Part shown: piece by piece, positions 1 to 8,035 of the stretch
How the letters are laid out: each line of letters opens with the position of its first letter
How positions within the stretch are numbered: position 1 is the stretch's first letter
From: Mesobacillus subterraneus
GTDB taxonomy: Bacteria > Bacillota > Bacilli > Bacillales > Cytobacillaceae
Reading direction: 5' to 3'
Assembly: GCF_000934845.1 (NCBI RefSeq)
Contig: NZ_JXIQ01000038.1
Location: 1-48,666 of the forward strand
DNA length: 48,666 bases
Made by a program: the position numbers and the translations under genes
Notes under the pieces: generated by a model
Told to the model about the DNA's origin: nothing
Databases searched by the model: none
What the model saw: the letters and a program-made list of their open reading frames with translations, nothing else

Positions 1-1734
1 CGGGTGCGTGGATTGAAATATCTCCTTTGCGATCTGCTTCTAAAGCTTCGCTGTCGCACCCTGTACGGGTGCGTGGATTGAAATGTATGATTTCTTGCGT
101 CGCAGGTCCTCTGCCAGGTCGCACCCTGTACGGGTGCGTGGATTGAAATATGCCACAGAAGTCAAAGATGCGGATGCAGACATCGTCGCACCCTGTACGG
201 GTGCGTGGATTGAAATTTTACAACTCGTTTGGTCCGTCCGATGCGTACGTCGCACCCTGTACGGGTGCGTGGATTGAAATATGTCCGTGACCCGATTACA
301 AATGAACGAACGGAAGGTCGCACCCTGTACGGGTGCGTGGATTGAAATTCCTGCGATTCGCCAATCGTTCTTCCTCCGCTTTGTCGCACCCTGTACGGGT
401 GCGTGGATTGAAATCGGATGGATGACCGGGAAGCATGCTCCATCTGTGGTCGCACCCTGTACGGGTGCGTGGATTGAAATAAACTTATCAAAAGTGGAGC
501 CTATGACTATTAAGTCGCACCCTGTACGGGTGCGTGGATTGAAATAAAATAATCACCTCATATTTTTTATTATTTAAAGTCGCACCCTGTACGGGTGCGT
601 GGATTGAAATCATCCACCCGCGCCAAACGCGTTAGCATGGATAGAGTCGCACCCTGTACGGGTGCGTGGATTGAAATAAAAAATAAACCCACAAAACGAA
701 TCGAGTTTGAAGTCGCACCCTGTACGGGTGCGTGGATTGAAATTTTTCTCAAAGAACTCAATGAACTCATAATCATTGGTCGCACCCTGTACGGGTGCGT
801 GGATTGAAATATCCGTCGTCACCAAGCCCCGGATCGAATACGACGTCGCACCCTGTACGGGTGCGTGGATTGAAATACAGATGTGACGGATAAGCAAGTG
901 CTAGCTCGCGTCGCACCCTGTACGGGTGCGTGGATTGAAATAAATCTTTTATGATGGCTTTATCCCTCTCTGTTGTCGCACCCTGTACGGATGCGTGGAT
1001 TGAAATTAATAACTCGGCTTGTGATAACTTGGATAAGTCGTCGCACCCTGTACGGGTGCGTGGATTGAAATTTTTCTTTGGTATAGAATGAGTATTCAAA
1101 CTTTGGTCGCACCCTGTACGGGTGCGTGGATTGAAATCAGAAAGTGAAAAACAGCCATTTATACTGCTCTGCGTCGCACCCTGTACGGGTGCGTGGATTG
1201 AAATAAACAATTTGGCAATTGAGAAATCAGAATAATAGGGTCGCACCCTGTACGGGTGCGTGGATTGAAATCGCAAAGTTTCGGCAGCAGGGGGGTACGC
1301 AAAATGTCGCACCCTGTACGGGTGCGTGGATTGAAATCCAACCTCCGAAATAAAGATTCCGTGTCTGCGGCTTGTCGCACCCTGTACGGGTGCGTGGATT
1401 GAAATTTAATATTGTTCGTGTGGGTATATCTGTCCCATGTCGCACCCTGTACGGGTGCGTGGATTGAAATACATTATAATCAAGGGCAATCTCCCACAGT
1501 CTGTGGTCGCACCCTGTACGGTGCGTGGATTGAAATGACACATATGAAGCATGGACAAATTGGAATCAATGTCGCACCCTGTACGGGTGCGTGGATTGAA
1601 ATCAAAATCCTAATTGATAGCCTGTAGTAAATTCTAGTCGCACCCTGTACGGGTGCGTGGATTGAAATCCATTACCAATTGTCGGTAGATTCATATACCG
1701 ACATCGCACCCGTATAGGGTGCGTGGATTGAAGT
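1..1734 (+). CRISPR. Type I-C-like CRISPR array, 27 repeats and 26 spacers
   Basis: A 32-nt repeat beginning GTCGCACCCTGTACGGGTGC and ending GTGGATTGAAAT recurs at 53, 118, 185, 249 and onward every 65-68 nt up to 1637. The first copy is cut by the window edge (1-19) and a degenerate copy ends the array at 1703-1734. Spacers are 32-36 nt and all look different. Copies are nearly invariant: the repeat at 975 has one G to A change and the one at 1506 lacks one G in the CGGG run. The palindromic CGCACCC/GGGTGCG stem and the ATTGAAAT 3' end match type I-C (Cas5d-processed) repeats. With this repeat sense and the decayed copy at the right, crRNA is read on the + strand and the leader lies left of the window. 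No cas gene is present here, so the subtype rests on the repeat alone. Confidence 0.98.
1703..1734 (+). repeat. Degenerate terminal CRISPR repeat
   Basis: This is the last 32-nt unit of the array. It differs from the consensus at seven positions: the first base, five consecutive bases in the loop (TGTAC to GTATA) and one base near the 3' end (GAAAT to GAAGT). Both stem arms are intact. Decayed terminal repeats mark the leader-distal end of arrays, which supports + strand orientation. Confidence 0.93.
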
Positions 1735-1737
1735 GAA

Positions 1738-1763
1738 GAATCAGATACTATGGTATCTGATTC
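1738..1763. other. Perfect 11-bp hairpin just after the CRISPR array
   Basis: GAATCAGATAC at 1738-1748 pairs with GTATCTGATTC at 1753-1763 across a TATG tetraloop, four bases after the last repeat. There is no following T tract, so it is not a classical intrinsic terminator. It could stabilise or end the pre-crRNA. From here to the gene at 2009 only the promoter-like signal at 1921-1948 was seen. Confidence 0.6.
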
Positions 1764-1920
1764 CGATGTTTGGCATTGTGTTCGTGTCTTTTGTTCTAGG
1801 TGAGGTGCTATTGAATTCTTGACGGTTCCTTATTTATGAAGGCTCACTATTGGTTAATCGCTTGTCGATTGTCAAAGACTTCTATTATTCCGATTAATTA
1901 AGTAATTAATGAATTAAAGG

Positions 1921-1948
1921 TTCTTGCAGGTGTGACTTTTGCTATACT
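1921..1948 (+). promoter_or_regulatory. Possible SigA-type promoter for the 79-aa protein
   Basis: TTCTTG (1921-1926) and TATACT (1943-1948) are separated by 16 nt, about 60 nt upstream of the ATG at 2009. The -10 is good and the -35 weak. Prediction only. Confidence 0.4.
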
Positions 1949-2008
1949 CCATTGAGTAATCTATATGCTATGTTAATAGTGTTAAATACGTCATAAAGGA
2001 GTTTTTTT

Positions 2009-2248
2009 ATGAGTTGTGGATGTTCTCAATTGAAGGATGGCAAAGCCATTGTCGACCATGTGAAAAGCAAAGGAAAAGAAAAAAATAAGCCGCGCATTGC
2101 CCATCAAATCGCCTGTGAATGCGGTGAAATGTTCACGATGGAAACGGTGATCACTAATTGCCCTAGCTGCGGCATGACATACGGCGTTACCCCGTGCAGT
2201 TCCGGGGATATCAATAAAGTGAAAGCAGCAGGAGTTCTGTATGCTTAA
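2009..2248 (+). CDS. Small Cys-rich zinc-ribbon-like protein of unknown function
   Basis: This is a 79-residue protein starting at an ATG seven bases after a clear AAAGGAG site. It begins MSCGCS and carries a second Cys cluster, CECGEMF near residue 36 and CPSCGMTYG near residue 51, followed by another Cys in VTPCSS. Two CxC/CxxC pairs about 14 residues apart are typical of a zinc ribbon, so metal binding is the most likely property. There is no signal peptide or membrane segment. It stands alone between the CRISPR trailer and the cwlJ region, followed by a hairpin. I do not recognise a named family and infer no function from proximity to the array. Confidence 0.75.
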   Translation: MSCGCSQLKDGKAIVDHVKSKGKEKNKPRIAHQIACECGEMFTMETVITNCPSCGMTYGVTPCSSGDINKVKAAGVLYA

Positions 2249-2252
2249 TCAT

Positions 2253-2275
2253 AACCACCCTTCCAAAGGGTGGTT
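2253..2275 (+). terminator. Hairpin terminator after the Cys-rich gene
   Basis: AACCACCCTT (2253-2262) pairs perfectly with AAGGGTGGTT (2266-2275) over a 3-nt loop, just after the stop codon at 2248. The T run that follows is short, so termination may be weak. Confidence 0.6.
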
Positions 2276-2280
2276 TGCAC

Positions 2281-2345
2281 AAAGGCTATAAGCCTATATT
2301 ACCGGCCAGCGTCTAAAGGCGCTGGCTTTCATATAGAGCATTCAA
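2281..2345. mobile_element. Hairpins at the presumed right end of an IS200/IS605-type relic
   Basis: Two small hairpins lie about 50-110 bp beyond the stop codon of the transposase relic: AGGCT-ATA-AGCCT (2283-2295) and GCCAGCG with CGCTGGC around an 8-nt loop (2305-2326). IS200/IS605 elements end in subterminal hairpins rather than inverted repeats, so these are plausibly the old right end. The assignment depends on the neighbouring relic; the exact end was not located. Confidence 0.4.
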
Positions 2346-2394
2346 GCCTCATTGCCTTTGCCTCTTTTGCATACCCCTTAAAGGAGTTCTTGTA

Positions 2395-2745
2395 TTACTT
2401 GCCACCCTTAAAAGGGTCTTCGTATTCTTTCATACTTAATTTATCGAGAGCAATATCATGCTTTTCTTGCTCCTGTAAATACTTCCTTATTGTGGCCTCA
2501 TTGAGTCCAACTGTACTAACATAATATCCTTCAGCCCAAAAATGACGATTTCCAAACTTGTATTTTAAATTTGCATGCTTATCAAACATACTTAAGATCT
2601 TTGCTATATAATTTGGCAGAAAAATGCAGGCTAAAAACAGTGCCATTTCTCGAATTATTTCTTGGGAAAGCGCAAAATATGACTTTCTTTTCAATCTTTG
2701 TCGAGTTTTAGGAATAGAATTTCCTCTGTGGATGTCTTGTGTAAA
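2395..2745 (-). pseudogene. IS200/IS605-family TnpA transposase relic
   Basis: The last 75 or so residues are clearly those of a Y1 transposase of the IS200 type: FDKHANLKYKFGNRHFWAEG, then the YYVSTVG segment with the usual catalytic Tyr region, and the ending KEYEDPFKGG. Upstream the protein is degraded. The region that should carry the His-x-His metal motif and the start codon is missing or scrambled, with apparent deletions and frame changes around 2590-2720. The reading frame continues artificially into cwlJ on the same strand. A functional TnpA is about 150 residues, so this copy is dead. No accessory TnpB gene is present. The left boundary of the relic is approximate. Confidence 0.8.
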
Positions 2746-3172
2746 CACCTTCACATGTATTCGCCTTTGGTTCATAGTAACAATGTTGTTTGTACTGTCC
2801 TGACCTAGGCTGATCATACCATGTAGGTGGACATGGTGCGTATGGATTGAAATACCAGAGTGCATACTTGGAAGGATGTTGTCTCCAATAATCCAAAGTT
2901 TGCTTTGCCAATCTTTTTTCCACACTTCTTGCCCTGTTATAAAAGACATTTCCTTTCTGTACTGCTTCAAACGAATAATTTCCACCCTGGATTTGGAAGA
3001 TAACAGACGGTATCGTACGTAGATCTGTAAAATCCAGGCAATTGGATAATAATCGATTAACTATTACATTGCCCACCATCATCATTCCCAACTTACCTTC
3101 ACCCTCGGCTTCTGCCCTCATCATCCTTGCCATCAATGCAACATCACTGTCTGTATACTTAACCCTTGGCAT
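2708..3172 (-). CDS. cwlJ: Cell wall hydrolase CwlJ (spore cortex-lytic enzyme), altered C-terminus
   Basis: This 154-residue protein of the SleB/CwlJ hydrolase family matches CwlJ in length and signature: LMARMMRAEAEGEGKLGMMM near the N-terminus with the catalytic Glu, VGNVIVNRL, the internal ALWYFNP segment and the final CEGVY. CwlJ sits in the spore coat region and cleaves cortex peptidoglycan during germination. The ATG at 3172 was chosen because GAGGTGATT lies just upstream; the frame is open for 15 more codons without a ribosome site. After CEGVY, where CwlJ proteins usually end within a couple of residues, there is an unrelated TRHPQRKFYS tail that coincides with the transposase relic. 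The insertion thus appears to have replaced only the last residues, and the enzyme may still work. Confidence 0.9.
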   Translation of the reverse strand: MPRVKYTDSDVALMARMMRAEAEGEGKLGMMMVGNVIVNRLLSNCLDFTDLRTIPSVIFQIQGGNYSFEAVQKGNVFYNRARSVEKRLAKQTLDYWRQHPSKYALWYFNPYAPCPPTWYDQPRSGQYKQHCYYEPKANTCEGVYTRHPQRKFYS

Positions 3173-3453
3173 TTTAATCACCTCTACATAAGTATATTTA
3201 TTACAGCCCGTCATCATGATAAATGAAAAAGTATGGGAGAAAAGGTTACACGGAATGTTTTTGAAAAAACATTTTTCGCTTATACATTAACTAGAGTAAA
3301 TAAAATGATTTTCATACATGATAGTGATCTCTTTAGTTAAAGAAAAGAAATTTGTGTTTCTATAATATTATCGTTCCGAACTAATCTACTAGAACAATTA
3401 ATATACAAAAATAGCATATTATTTTTAATATTAAAAATTTTCTAAAATTAATC

Positions 3454-3481
3454 TTTACAGAAGTAGGGATTTTGTTATATA
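3454..3481 (+). promoter_or_regulatory. Candidate promoter of the catabolic locus
   Basis: TTTACA (3454-3459) and TATATA (3476-3481) are spaced by 16 nt, 40 bases before the GTG start of the first gene. The surrounding 3173-3520 stretch between divergent cwlJ and the SDR gene is very AT-rich and holds no other gene that I can see. A GntR operator would be expected here but no clear palindrome was identified. Confidence 0.5.
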
Positions 3482-3520
3482 GTGTTACCAATATACAGGA
3501 TCTTACGAAGGGGTGATAGT

Positions 3521-4330
3521 GTGAACCAAAGTGTCAACAGTTTACAATCAACATTTTTCACGGAAAAAGTGGTACTGGTTACAGGAGCTGCACATGGAAT
3601 TGGCAAGGGAATCTGCAAAGCGTTTCTAATGCACGGGGCAACTGTGATTGCTACGGATAAATTGAACAAGGAACTTGCGGAAGTAAAAAGAGAACTTAAT
3701 GATTTTAATAAAAATGAGAACCGTTTCGATACATATTCTTGTGACATCACAGAAGCCAAAAGTGTGAAAGAGTTGGTGGAGAATACAATTCAAAAATATA
3801 AAAAGATTGATATTTTAGTAAATAACGCTGGCGGTGTCTGTGGCCAAATTCATCAGCCAGTTGAAGAAGTAACCCCGGATCAGTGGAGAAAGATAGTTGC
3901 TGTCAATTTGGATGCTGTTTTTTATATGACAAAGGAAGTTGTTCCCTATATGAAAAAGCGGCATTATGGCCGGATCATTAATATTTCAAGCGGGGCTGGA
4001 CGCAGTACAAGTCTCACAGGAATTCAAGCCTATGCAAGTGCTAAGGCGGGGCAGATCGGTTTCACGAGACAAATGGCTCAAGAACTTGGCCCATATGGAA
4101 TCACTGTCAATAACGTAGCACCAGGATTTGTCATTTCAAATCCTTCTACCAAAAAACAGTGGCAAAGAATGACGGAGGAGGAACAGACAAATCTAATCAA
4201 ATCCATCTCAGTGAAGCGACTAGGAGAACCTGAAGATATTGCTCATCCGGTGCTGTTTTTTGCATCAGACTTTGCAAGCTATGTGAGCGGTCAAACCATT
4301 TCAGCAGATGGCGGTCAACAACTTTTTTAG
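3521..4330 (+). CDS. SDR-family NAD(P)-dependent dehydrogenase (FabG-like)
   Basis: A 269-residue classical short-chain dehydrogenase. It has the cofactor motif TGAAHGIG at 21-28, NNAG at 101-104, the catalytic Ser around 156-157 and Tyr171/Lys175 in YASAK, and the usual C-terminal PGFV and SADGG segments. The GTG at 3521 is preferred over an upstream ATG because AGGGGTGAT lies directly before it. It is the first gene of a same-strand series with tight spacing; its stop overlaps the ribosome site of the next gene. In this context it probably oxidises or reduces a hydroxyl or keto group on the imported compound or a product. The substrate cannot be told from sequence. Confidence 0.9.
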   Translation: MNQSVNSLQSTFFTEKVVLVTGAAHGIGKGICKAFLMHGATVIATDKLNKELAEVKRELNDFNKNENRFDTYSCDITEAKSVKELVENTIQKYKKIDILVNNAGGVCGQIHQPVEEVTPDQWRKIVAVNLDAVFYMTKEVVPYMKKRHYGRIINISSGAGRSTSLTGIQAYASAKAGQIGFTRQMAQELGPYGITVNNVAPGFVISNPSTKKQWQRMTEEEQTNLIKSISVKRLGEPEDIAHPVLFFASDFASYVSGQTISADGGQQLF

Positions 4331-4340
4331 GAGGTGTCTA

Positions 4341-5393
4341 ATGGAAATCACAGTGATTGGTGCAGGCGCTATTGGCGGTGTACTAGGAGCCCATCTTATC
4401 AAGGCAGGCAATAAAGTAACATTTTGCGAAAAAGATCAGGAACATGTTTATGAAATGAATAGCAGCGGTCTACGAATCGAGGGACCGGATGAAACATTTA
4501 CAGTAGAATGTGATGCTTATACTCCACAACAACTAGCAAAAGGAAACAACATTCTTGATACAGTTTTCCTTTGTGTTAAAGCACAGCATACAAAAGAAGC
4601 ACTTGAGCCATTTTTACATCTTATTAAAGAAGAAACCATAGTCGTTTCTTTCCAAAATGGGCTGTGCGAGACTGAAATTGCCAGATTAATAGGAAAAGAA
4701 AAAACGATTGGCTGTTTCGTTAATTTTTCGGCGGACTACTTAGCGCCAGGCAGAATTCTTTATGGTGGAGTCGCAGCCCTCTATCTAGGGGAATTAGATG
4801 GAAAAATTAGTAAGCGAGTAATGAATTTGCAAAAAATACTTGAGTGTTGGGGGCCCGCCCAGATTACGGAAAATATTTGGGGTTATCTCTGGGGGAAAAT
4901 GTCCTACGCTGGACTTTTATACGCGACAGCATTAGTTGATGAAACTATGGCGGCCGTTGTAAGGAAAATGGACCTTAGGGATACATTGATGGAGCTTTGT
5001 TCCGAAATACTGGAGGTTGCCGATAAAGAGGGCGTTAAGTCTATCGGTTTTGATGATTGGGTTCCCGAACTTGTCTACCCCAGAGAGAGTCGCAATCAAC
5101 AAGTTCTTGACAACCAGCTTGAAAAGCTTGCACAAAGAATGGCGTCAAATAAGAAAACAAAAAGTGGAATCTGGAGAGATCTTGCTGTCCGAAAAAGAAG
5201 AACAGAAGTTGATTCTCAGTTGGTTCCCATTTTAGAAATAGGAGCAAGCCATCAGATACCTATGCCGTTAACGGAATTATTAGTGAAATTCATCAAAGAA
5301 ATAGAATCTGGTACGCTCCAAATGGATTGGAGTCACTTATACAAACTTAAAGCCTTATATGAAAGTGGAGAAAAATATGCTGTTAAATCATGA
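4341..5393 (+). CDS. Ketopantoate reductase-like (ApbA/PanE family) oxidoreductase
   Basis: A 350-residue protein with the N-terminal Rossmann motif GAGAIGG at 7-13, the family's Lys in FLCVKAQHT (Lys80), the SFQNG segment near 110 and a helical C-terminal domain. ApbA/PanE proteins reduce alpha-keto acids such as ketopantoate with NADPH. This one is somewhat longer than PanE, and its place in a hydrolase and transporter cluster rather than with pan genes suggests another keto or hydroxy acid. The ATG at 4341 follows GGAGGTG by a few bases. Its 3' end overlaps the next gene by 17 bases, which suggests translational coupling. Confidence 0.85.
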   Translation: MEITVIGAGAIGGVLGAHLIKAGNKVTFCEKDQEHVYEMNSSGLRIEGPDETFTVECDAYTPQQLAKGNNILDTVFLCVKAQHTKEALEPFLHLIKEETIVVSFQNGLCETEIARLIGKEKTIGCFVNFSADYLAPGRILYGGVAALYLGELDGKISKRVMNLQKILECWGPAQITENIWGYLWGKMSYAGLLYATALVDETMAAVVRKMDLRDTLMELCSEILEVADKEGVKSIGFDDWVPELVYPRESRNQQVLDNQLEKLAQRMASNKKTKSGIWRDLAVRKRRTEVDSQLVPILEIGASHQIPMPLTELLVKFIKEIESGTLQMDWSHLYKLKALYESGEKYAVKS

Positions 5394-6036
5394 AAATCTT
5401 TCTGACCATGTAGCGAAAATCATTAGAAAAATGATTCTAAACGGTTCATTAAAACCTGGAGAGAAAGTGAATCAAGCTCAGCTAGCTGAAAGTCTTAATA
5501 TTTCAAGGGGACCGATAAGAGAGGCATTGAGATCGTTACAAAATGAAGGTTTGATCAAGCATGAAACGAATAAAGGAACGCACGTTACGACGCTTTCGTC
5601 TCAGGATGCATATGAGATTTATACGCTTAGGGCATTGCTTGAAGGCAAAGCAGCAGCGCTTGCAATTCCAAATTTAAACGGCAACGATTACAACAAACTG
5701 GAAGTTCTGATCGAAGAATTCAAAAATGCGATGGACGAGAAGGACTTGGAAACGGAAGCCAAATGTGACATCGATTTTCACCGCTTAATTGTCAATGCTT
5801 CCAAACATACAAGATTGATTCACATGCATCAGCAGCTGGACACACAAGTGGGAGCTATGTTTTTAACTGTTGCAAATACCCTTCCTATGAGAGCTGCTCT
5901 TGTAGTAGAAAACCACAAGAAATTACTTGATGCATTAAAGTCAAAGGATACAGTTAGGGTTAGCAGAGAATTTTCTAATCATTATGTCCACGCACTGAAT
6001 GAACTAAAAGAAGGATATGACCTTCTGACAATATAA
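5377..6036 (+). CDS. GntR-family transcriptional regulator, FCD domain
   Basis: A 219-residue FadR-subfamily regulator. The N-terminal winged helix (roughly residues 5-75) contains NISRGPIREALRSLQNEGLI, the standard GntR recognition segment. The C-terminal all-helical FCD domain holds Asp and His residues (DIDFHRLI, NHKKLLDAL, HYVHALNEL) of the type that bind a metal and a carboxylate ligand. The ATG at 5377 is chosen because GTGGAG lies before it; an in-frame ATG exists at 5359. Lying inside the locus between the two oxidoreductases and the transporter, it is most likely the pathway-specific regulator responding to a small organic acid. Confidence 0.92.
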   Translation: MLLNHENLSDHVAKIIRKMILNGSLKPGEKVNQAQLAESLNISRGPIREALRSLQNEGLIKHETNKGTHVTTLSSQDAYEIYTLRALLEGKAAALAIPNLNGNDYNKLEVLIEEFKNAMDEKDLETEAKCDIDFHRLIVNASKHTRLIHMHQQLDTQVGAMFLTVANTLPMRAALVVENHKKLLDALKSKDTVRVSREFSNHYVHALNELKEGYDLLTI

Positions 6037-6049
6037 AGGTGGTGTCTTC

Positions 6050-7066
6050 ATGTTACTCGAGCTGAAAAACGTGTCTCTTTCTCTTAAAAGAGATGGAAAA
6101 TACGTGAAAATCCTAGATGAAATTTCTCTTCAAGTAAATAAAGGAGAAACAGTAGGAATTGTAGGGGAGTCAGGATGTGGAAAAAGTATGACGGCATTAT
6201 CGATCATGCGCCTATTGCCAGAAAAAGCAAAGCTTGAAGGAGGCATCCTTCTTGAAAAAGAAGAAATATCTTCCTATTCTAAAAGGAAACTGGAAAAAAT
6301 CAGAGGTGATAAAATGGCAATGATTTTCCAAGATCCTTTGACATCCCTGAATCCCCTTCACACAGTAGGCAGGCAGATTGAAGAAACGCTAATTCTTCAT
6401 ACGGATTTGAACAAGGAGCAACGAAAAAAACGTGTTATTGAGCTTTTAAACGAAGTAGGTTTGCCAAGAGCTGATGAAATTGCTTCGGATTATCCTCATC
6501 AATTATCTGGTGGAATGAGACAGAGGATCATGATTGCTGTTGCCATGGCATGCAACCCGAGTCTTTTAATCTGCGATGAACCAACGACTGCACTTGATGT
6601 AACTGTCCAAGCACAAATTCTTGATCTTATGAACCATCTTAAAGACGTGAACGAGATGGGAATTATTATGATTACCCATGATCTCGGTGTAGTTGCAGAG
6701 GTATGTGACCGCGTCATTGTCATGTACGCCGGAAAAATTGTCGAGCAGGCTGAGATAAAAGAGCTTTTTATAAATCCAAAGCACCCCTATACAAAGGGAC
6801 TTCTTGATTCCATACCAAAACTTGCGATGAAAAAAACAAAACTTGGATCTATCCCGGGTATGGTTCCTTCTCCAGATAAAATGCCCAAAGGATGTCGCTT
6901 TTATGAACGTTGCAGCTCAGCAATGGAGATTTGCCGAGAGAAAACTCCTCCAATGAACTTGGTAGGAGAAGAGCATTTAGCAGCTTGCTGGTTATTTGAA
7001 GAAAAGGAGGGAGAAGCAAATGCCTCTTCTAGAAATAAAGGACTTGAAGCAACACTTCATCATTAA
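6050..7066 (+). CDS. Dipeptide/oligopeptide ABC transporter ATPase (DppD/OppD type)
   Basis: A 338-residue ABC ATPase with Walker A GESGCGKS at 39-46, the LSGGMRQR signature, Walker [13 protein letters not shown] and the switch His in [12 protein letters not shown]. The C-terminal oligopeptide-transporter extension with clustered Cys ([15 protein letters not shown]) is typical of DppD/OppD and DppF/OppF proteins. It is preceded by AAAGGTGGTG and forms the first half of the ATPase pair. The downstream ATPase starts 47 bases before its end. With the permeases and lipoprotein it should power uptake of a peptide-like solute. Confidence 0.95.
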   Translation: MLLELKNVSLSLKRDGKYVKILDEISLQVNKGETVGIVGESGCGKSMTALSIMRLLPEKAKLEGGILLEKEEISSYSKRKLEKIRGDKMAMIFQDPLTSLNPLHTVGRQIEETLILHTDLNKEQRKKRVIELLNEVGLPRADEIASDYPHQLSGGMRQRIMIAVAMACNPSLLICDEPTTALDVTVQAQILDLMNHLKDVNEMGIIMITHDLGVVAEVCDRVIVMYAGKIVEQAEIKELFINPKHPYTKGLLDSIPKLAMKKTKLGSIPGMVPSPDKMPKGCRFYERCSSAMEICREKTPPMNLVGEEHLAACWLFEEKEGEANASSRNKGLEATLHH

Positions 7067-8015
7067 AAAAGGATTTCTAGGCGAGAAGAAGAAAGTGAAA
7101 GCCGTCAATGGAGTAAGCTTTAAAATGGAGCAAGGTGAAACGTTAGGAATTGTTGGTGAATCCGGGTGTGGAAAATCAAGCCTTGGCCGAACAATCCTCC
7201 AGTTAATTAAACCCACCTCCGGCGAAATTATTTTTAGCGGAAAAAATATCACCCACCTTCCAAGGAAGGAAATGAAAGCCTTGCGAAAGGATATGCAAAT
7301 TGTCTTTCAGGATCCCTATGCTTCACTGAATCCAAGAAATACTGTTCGGACAATCCTTGAAACCCCTCTAATTGTTCATGGTGTAGGAAGCAGACTGGAA
7401 AGAGCAAAAATAGTCGAAAGCTTGATCGATAAAATAGGGATTCGTAAAGATCAGCTTGACCGATACCCTCACGAATTCTCTGGAGGACAAAGGCAAAGGA
7501 TTGGAATTGCCCGTGCGCTCACATTGAACCCCAAATTAATTATAGCAGATGAGCCTGTTTCAGCACTTGATGTATCGGTTCAGTCTCAGGTACTGAATCT
7601 AATGGTTGATCTGCAGAAAGAATTTAATTTGAGCTACTTGTTTATCTCTCATGACCTTTCCGTTGTACAGCATATATCTGACAGAGTAGCTGTAATGTAT
7701 TTAGGTAAAATAGTGGAAATCGCTGATGTAGAAGAGCTCTATCGAAATCCGTTACACCCCTATACAAAGGCTTTGCTGACTGCTGTTCCTCTTCCTGATC
7801 CAACAAAAAAGCGTGACAGAATTATTTTGCAAGGAGATCTGCCAAGTCCAACTAACCCTCCAACAGGCTGTGCTTTTCATACACGCTGTCCAGTAGCTAC
7901 TCCTGAATGCAAAGTAGAAACGCCTGAGCTCAGGGAAAAAGTGATGGGACACTGGGCTTCTTGTATCCATGTACATCCTGAGCAGAGTTCCAAATCAAAA
8001 GTGAACATTTCTTAA
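7020..8015 (+). CDS. Dipeptide/oligopeptide ABC transporter ATPase (DppF/OppF type)
   Basis: The second ATPase, 331 residues, carries Walker A GESGCGKS at 46-53, Q-loop segment [12 protein letters not shown], signature [15 protein letters not shown], Walker [13 protein letters not shown] and the C-terminal peptide-transporter domain with GCAFHTRCP. The ATG at 7020 follows a strong AAGGAGGG site; an in-frame ATG at 6996 lacks one. The 47-base overlap with the preceding gene points to coupled translation of the two subunits. ABC importers of this family use one of each ATPase. Confidence 0.95.
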   Translation: MPLLEIKDLKQHFIIKKGFLGEKKKVKAVNGVSFKMEQGETLGIVGESGCGKSSLGRTILQLIKPTSGEIIFSGKNITHLPRKEMKALRKDMQIVFQDPYASLNPRNTVRTILETPLIVHGVGSRLERAKIVESLIDKIGIRKDQLDRYPHEFSGGQRQRIGIARALTLNPKLIIADEPVSALDVSVQSQVLNLMVDLQKEFNLSYLFISHDLSVVQHISDRVAVMYLGKIVEIADVEELYRNPLHPYTKALLTAVPLPDPTKKRDRIILQGDLPSPTNPPTGCAFHTRCPVATPECKVETPELREKVMGHWASCIHVHPEQSSKSKVNIS

Positions 8016-8035
8016 TCTTGAAGGAGGAGAGCTAA

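Noticed and set aside
40-1627. Several open frames across the array, such as 773-1312 on the - strand, with repeated peptides like SIHAPVQGAT and NPRTRTGCD
   Set aside because: These are translations of the CRISPR repeats, not genes.
2270-2524. An open frame of 84 codons on the + strand
   Set aside because: It has no ribosome site and runs antisense through the end hairpins and the transposase relic.
2818-2841. A His-rich HHVHLHG peptide resembling the HUH motif of Y1 transposases, in the same frame as the transposase relic
   Set aside because: It is read from cwlJ DNA in the wrong frame (the cwlJ frame there gives conserved residues), upstream of where the relic begins. It is not part of a transposase.
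2835-2853. A stretch resembling the 3' half of the CRISPR repeat (GGTGCGTATGGATTGAAAT) about 1.1 kb from the array
   Set aside because: It lies within cwlJ and encodes the family-conserved WYFNP segment on the opposite strand; the match has a two-base insertion and no repeat stem. Chance similarity.
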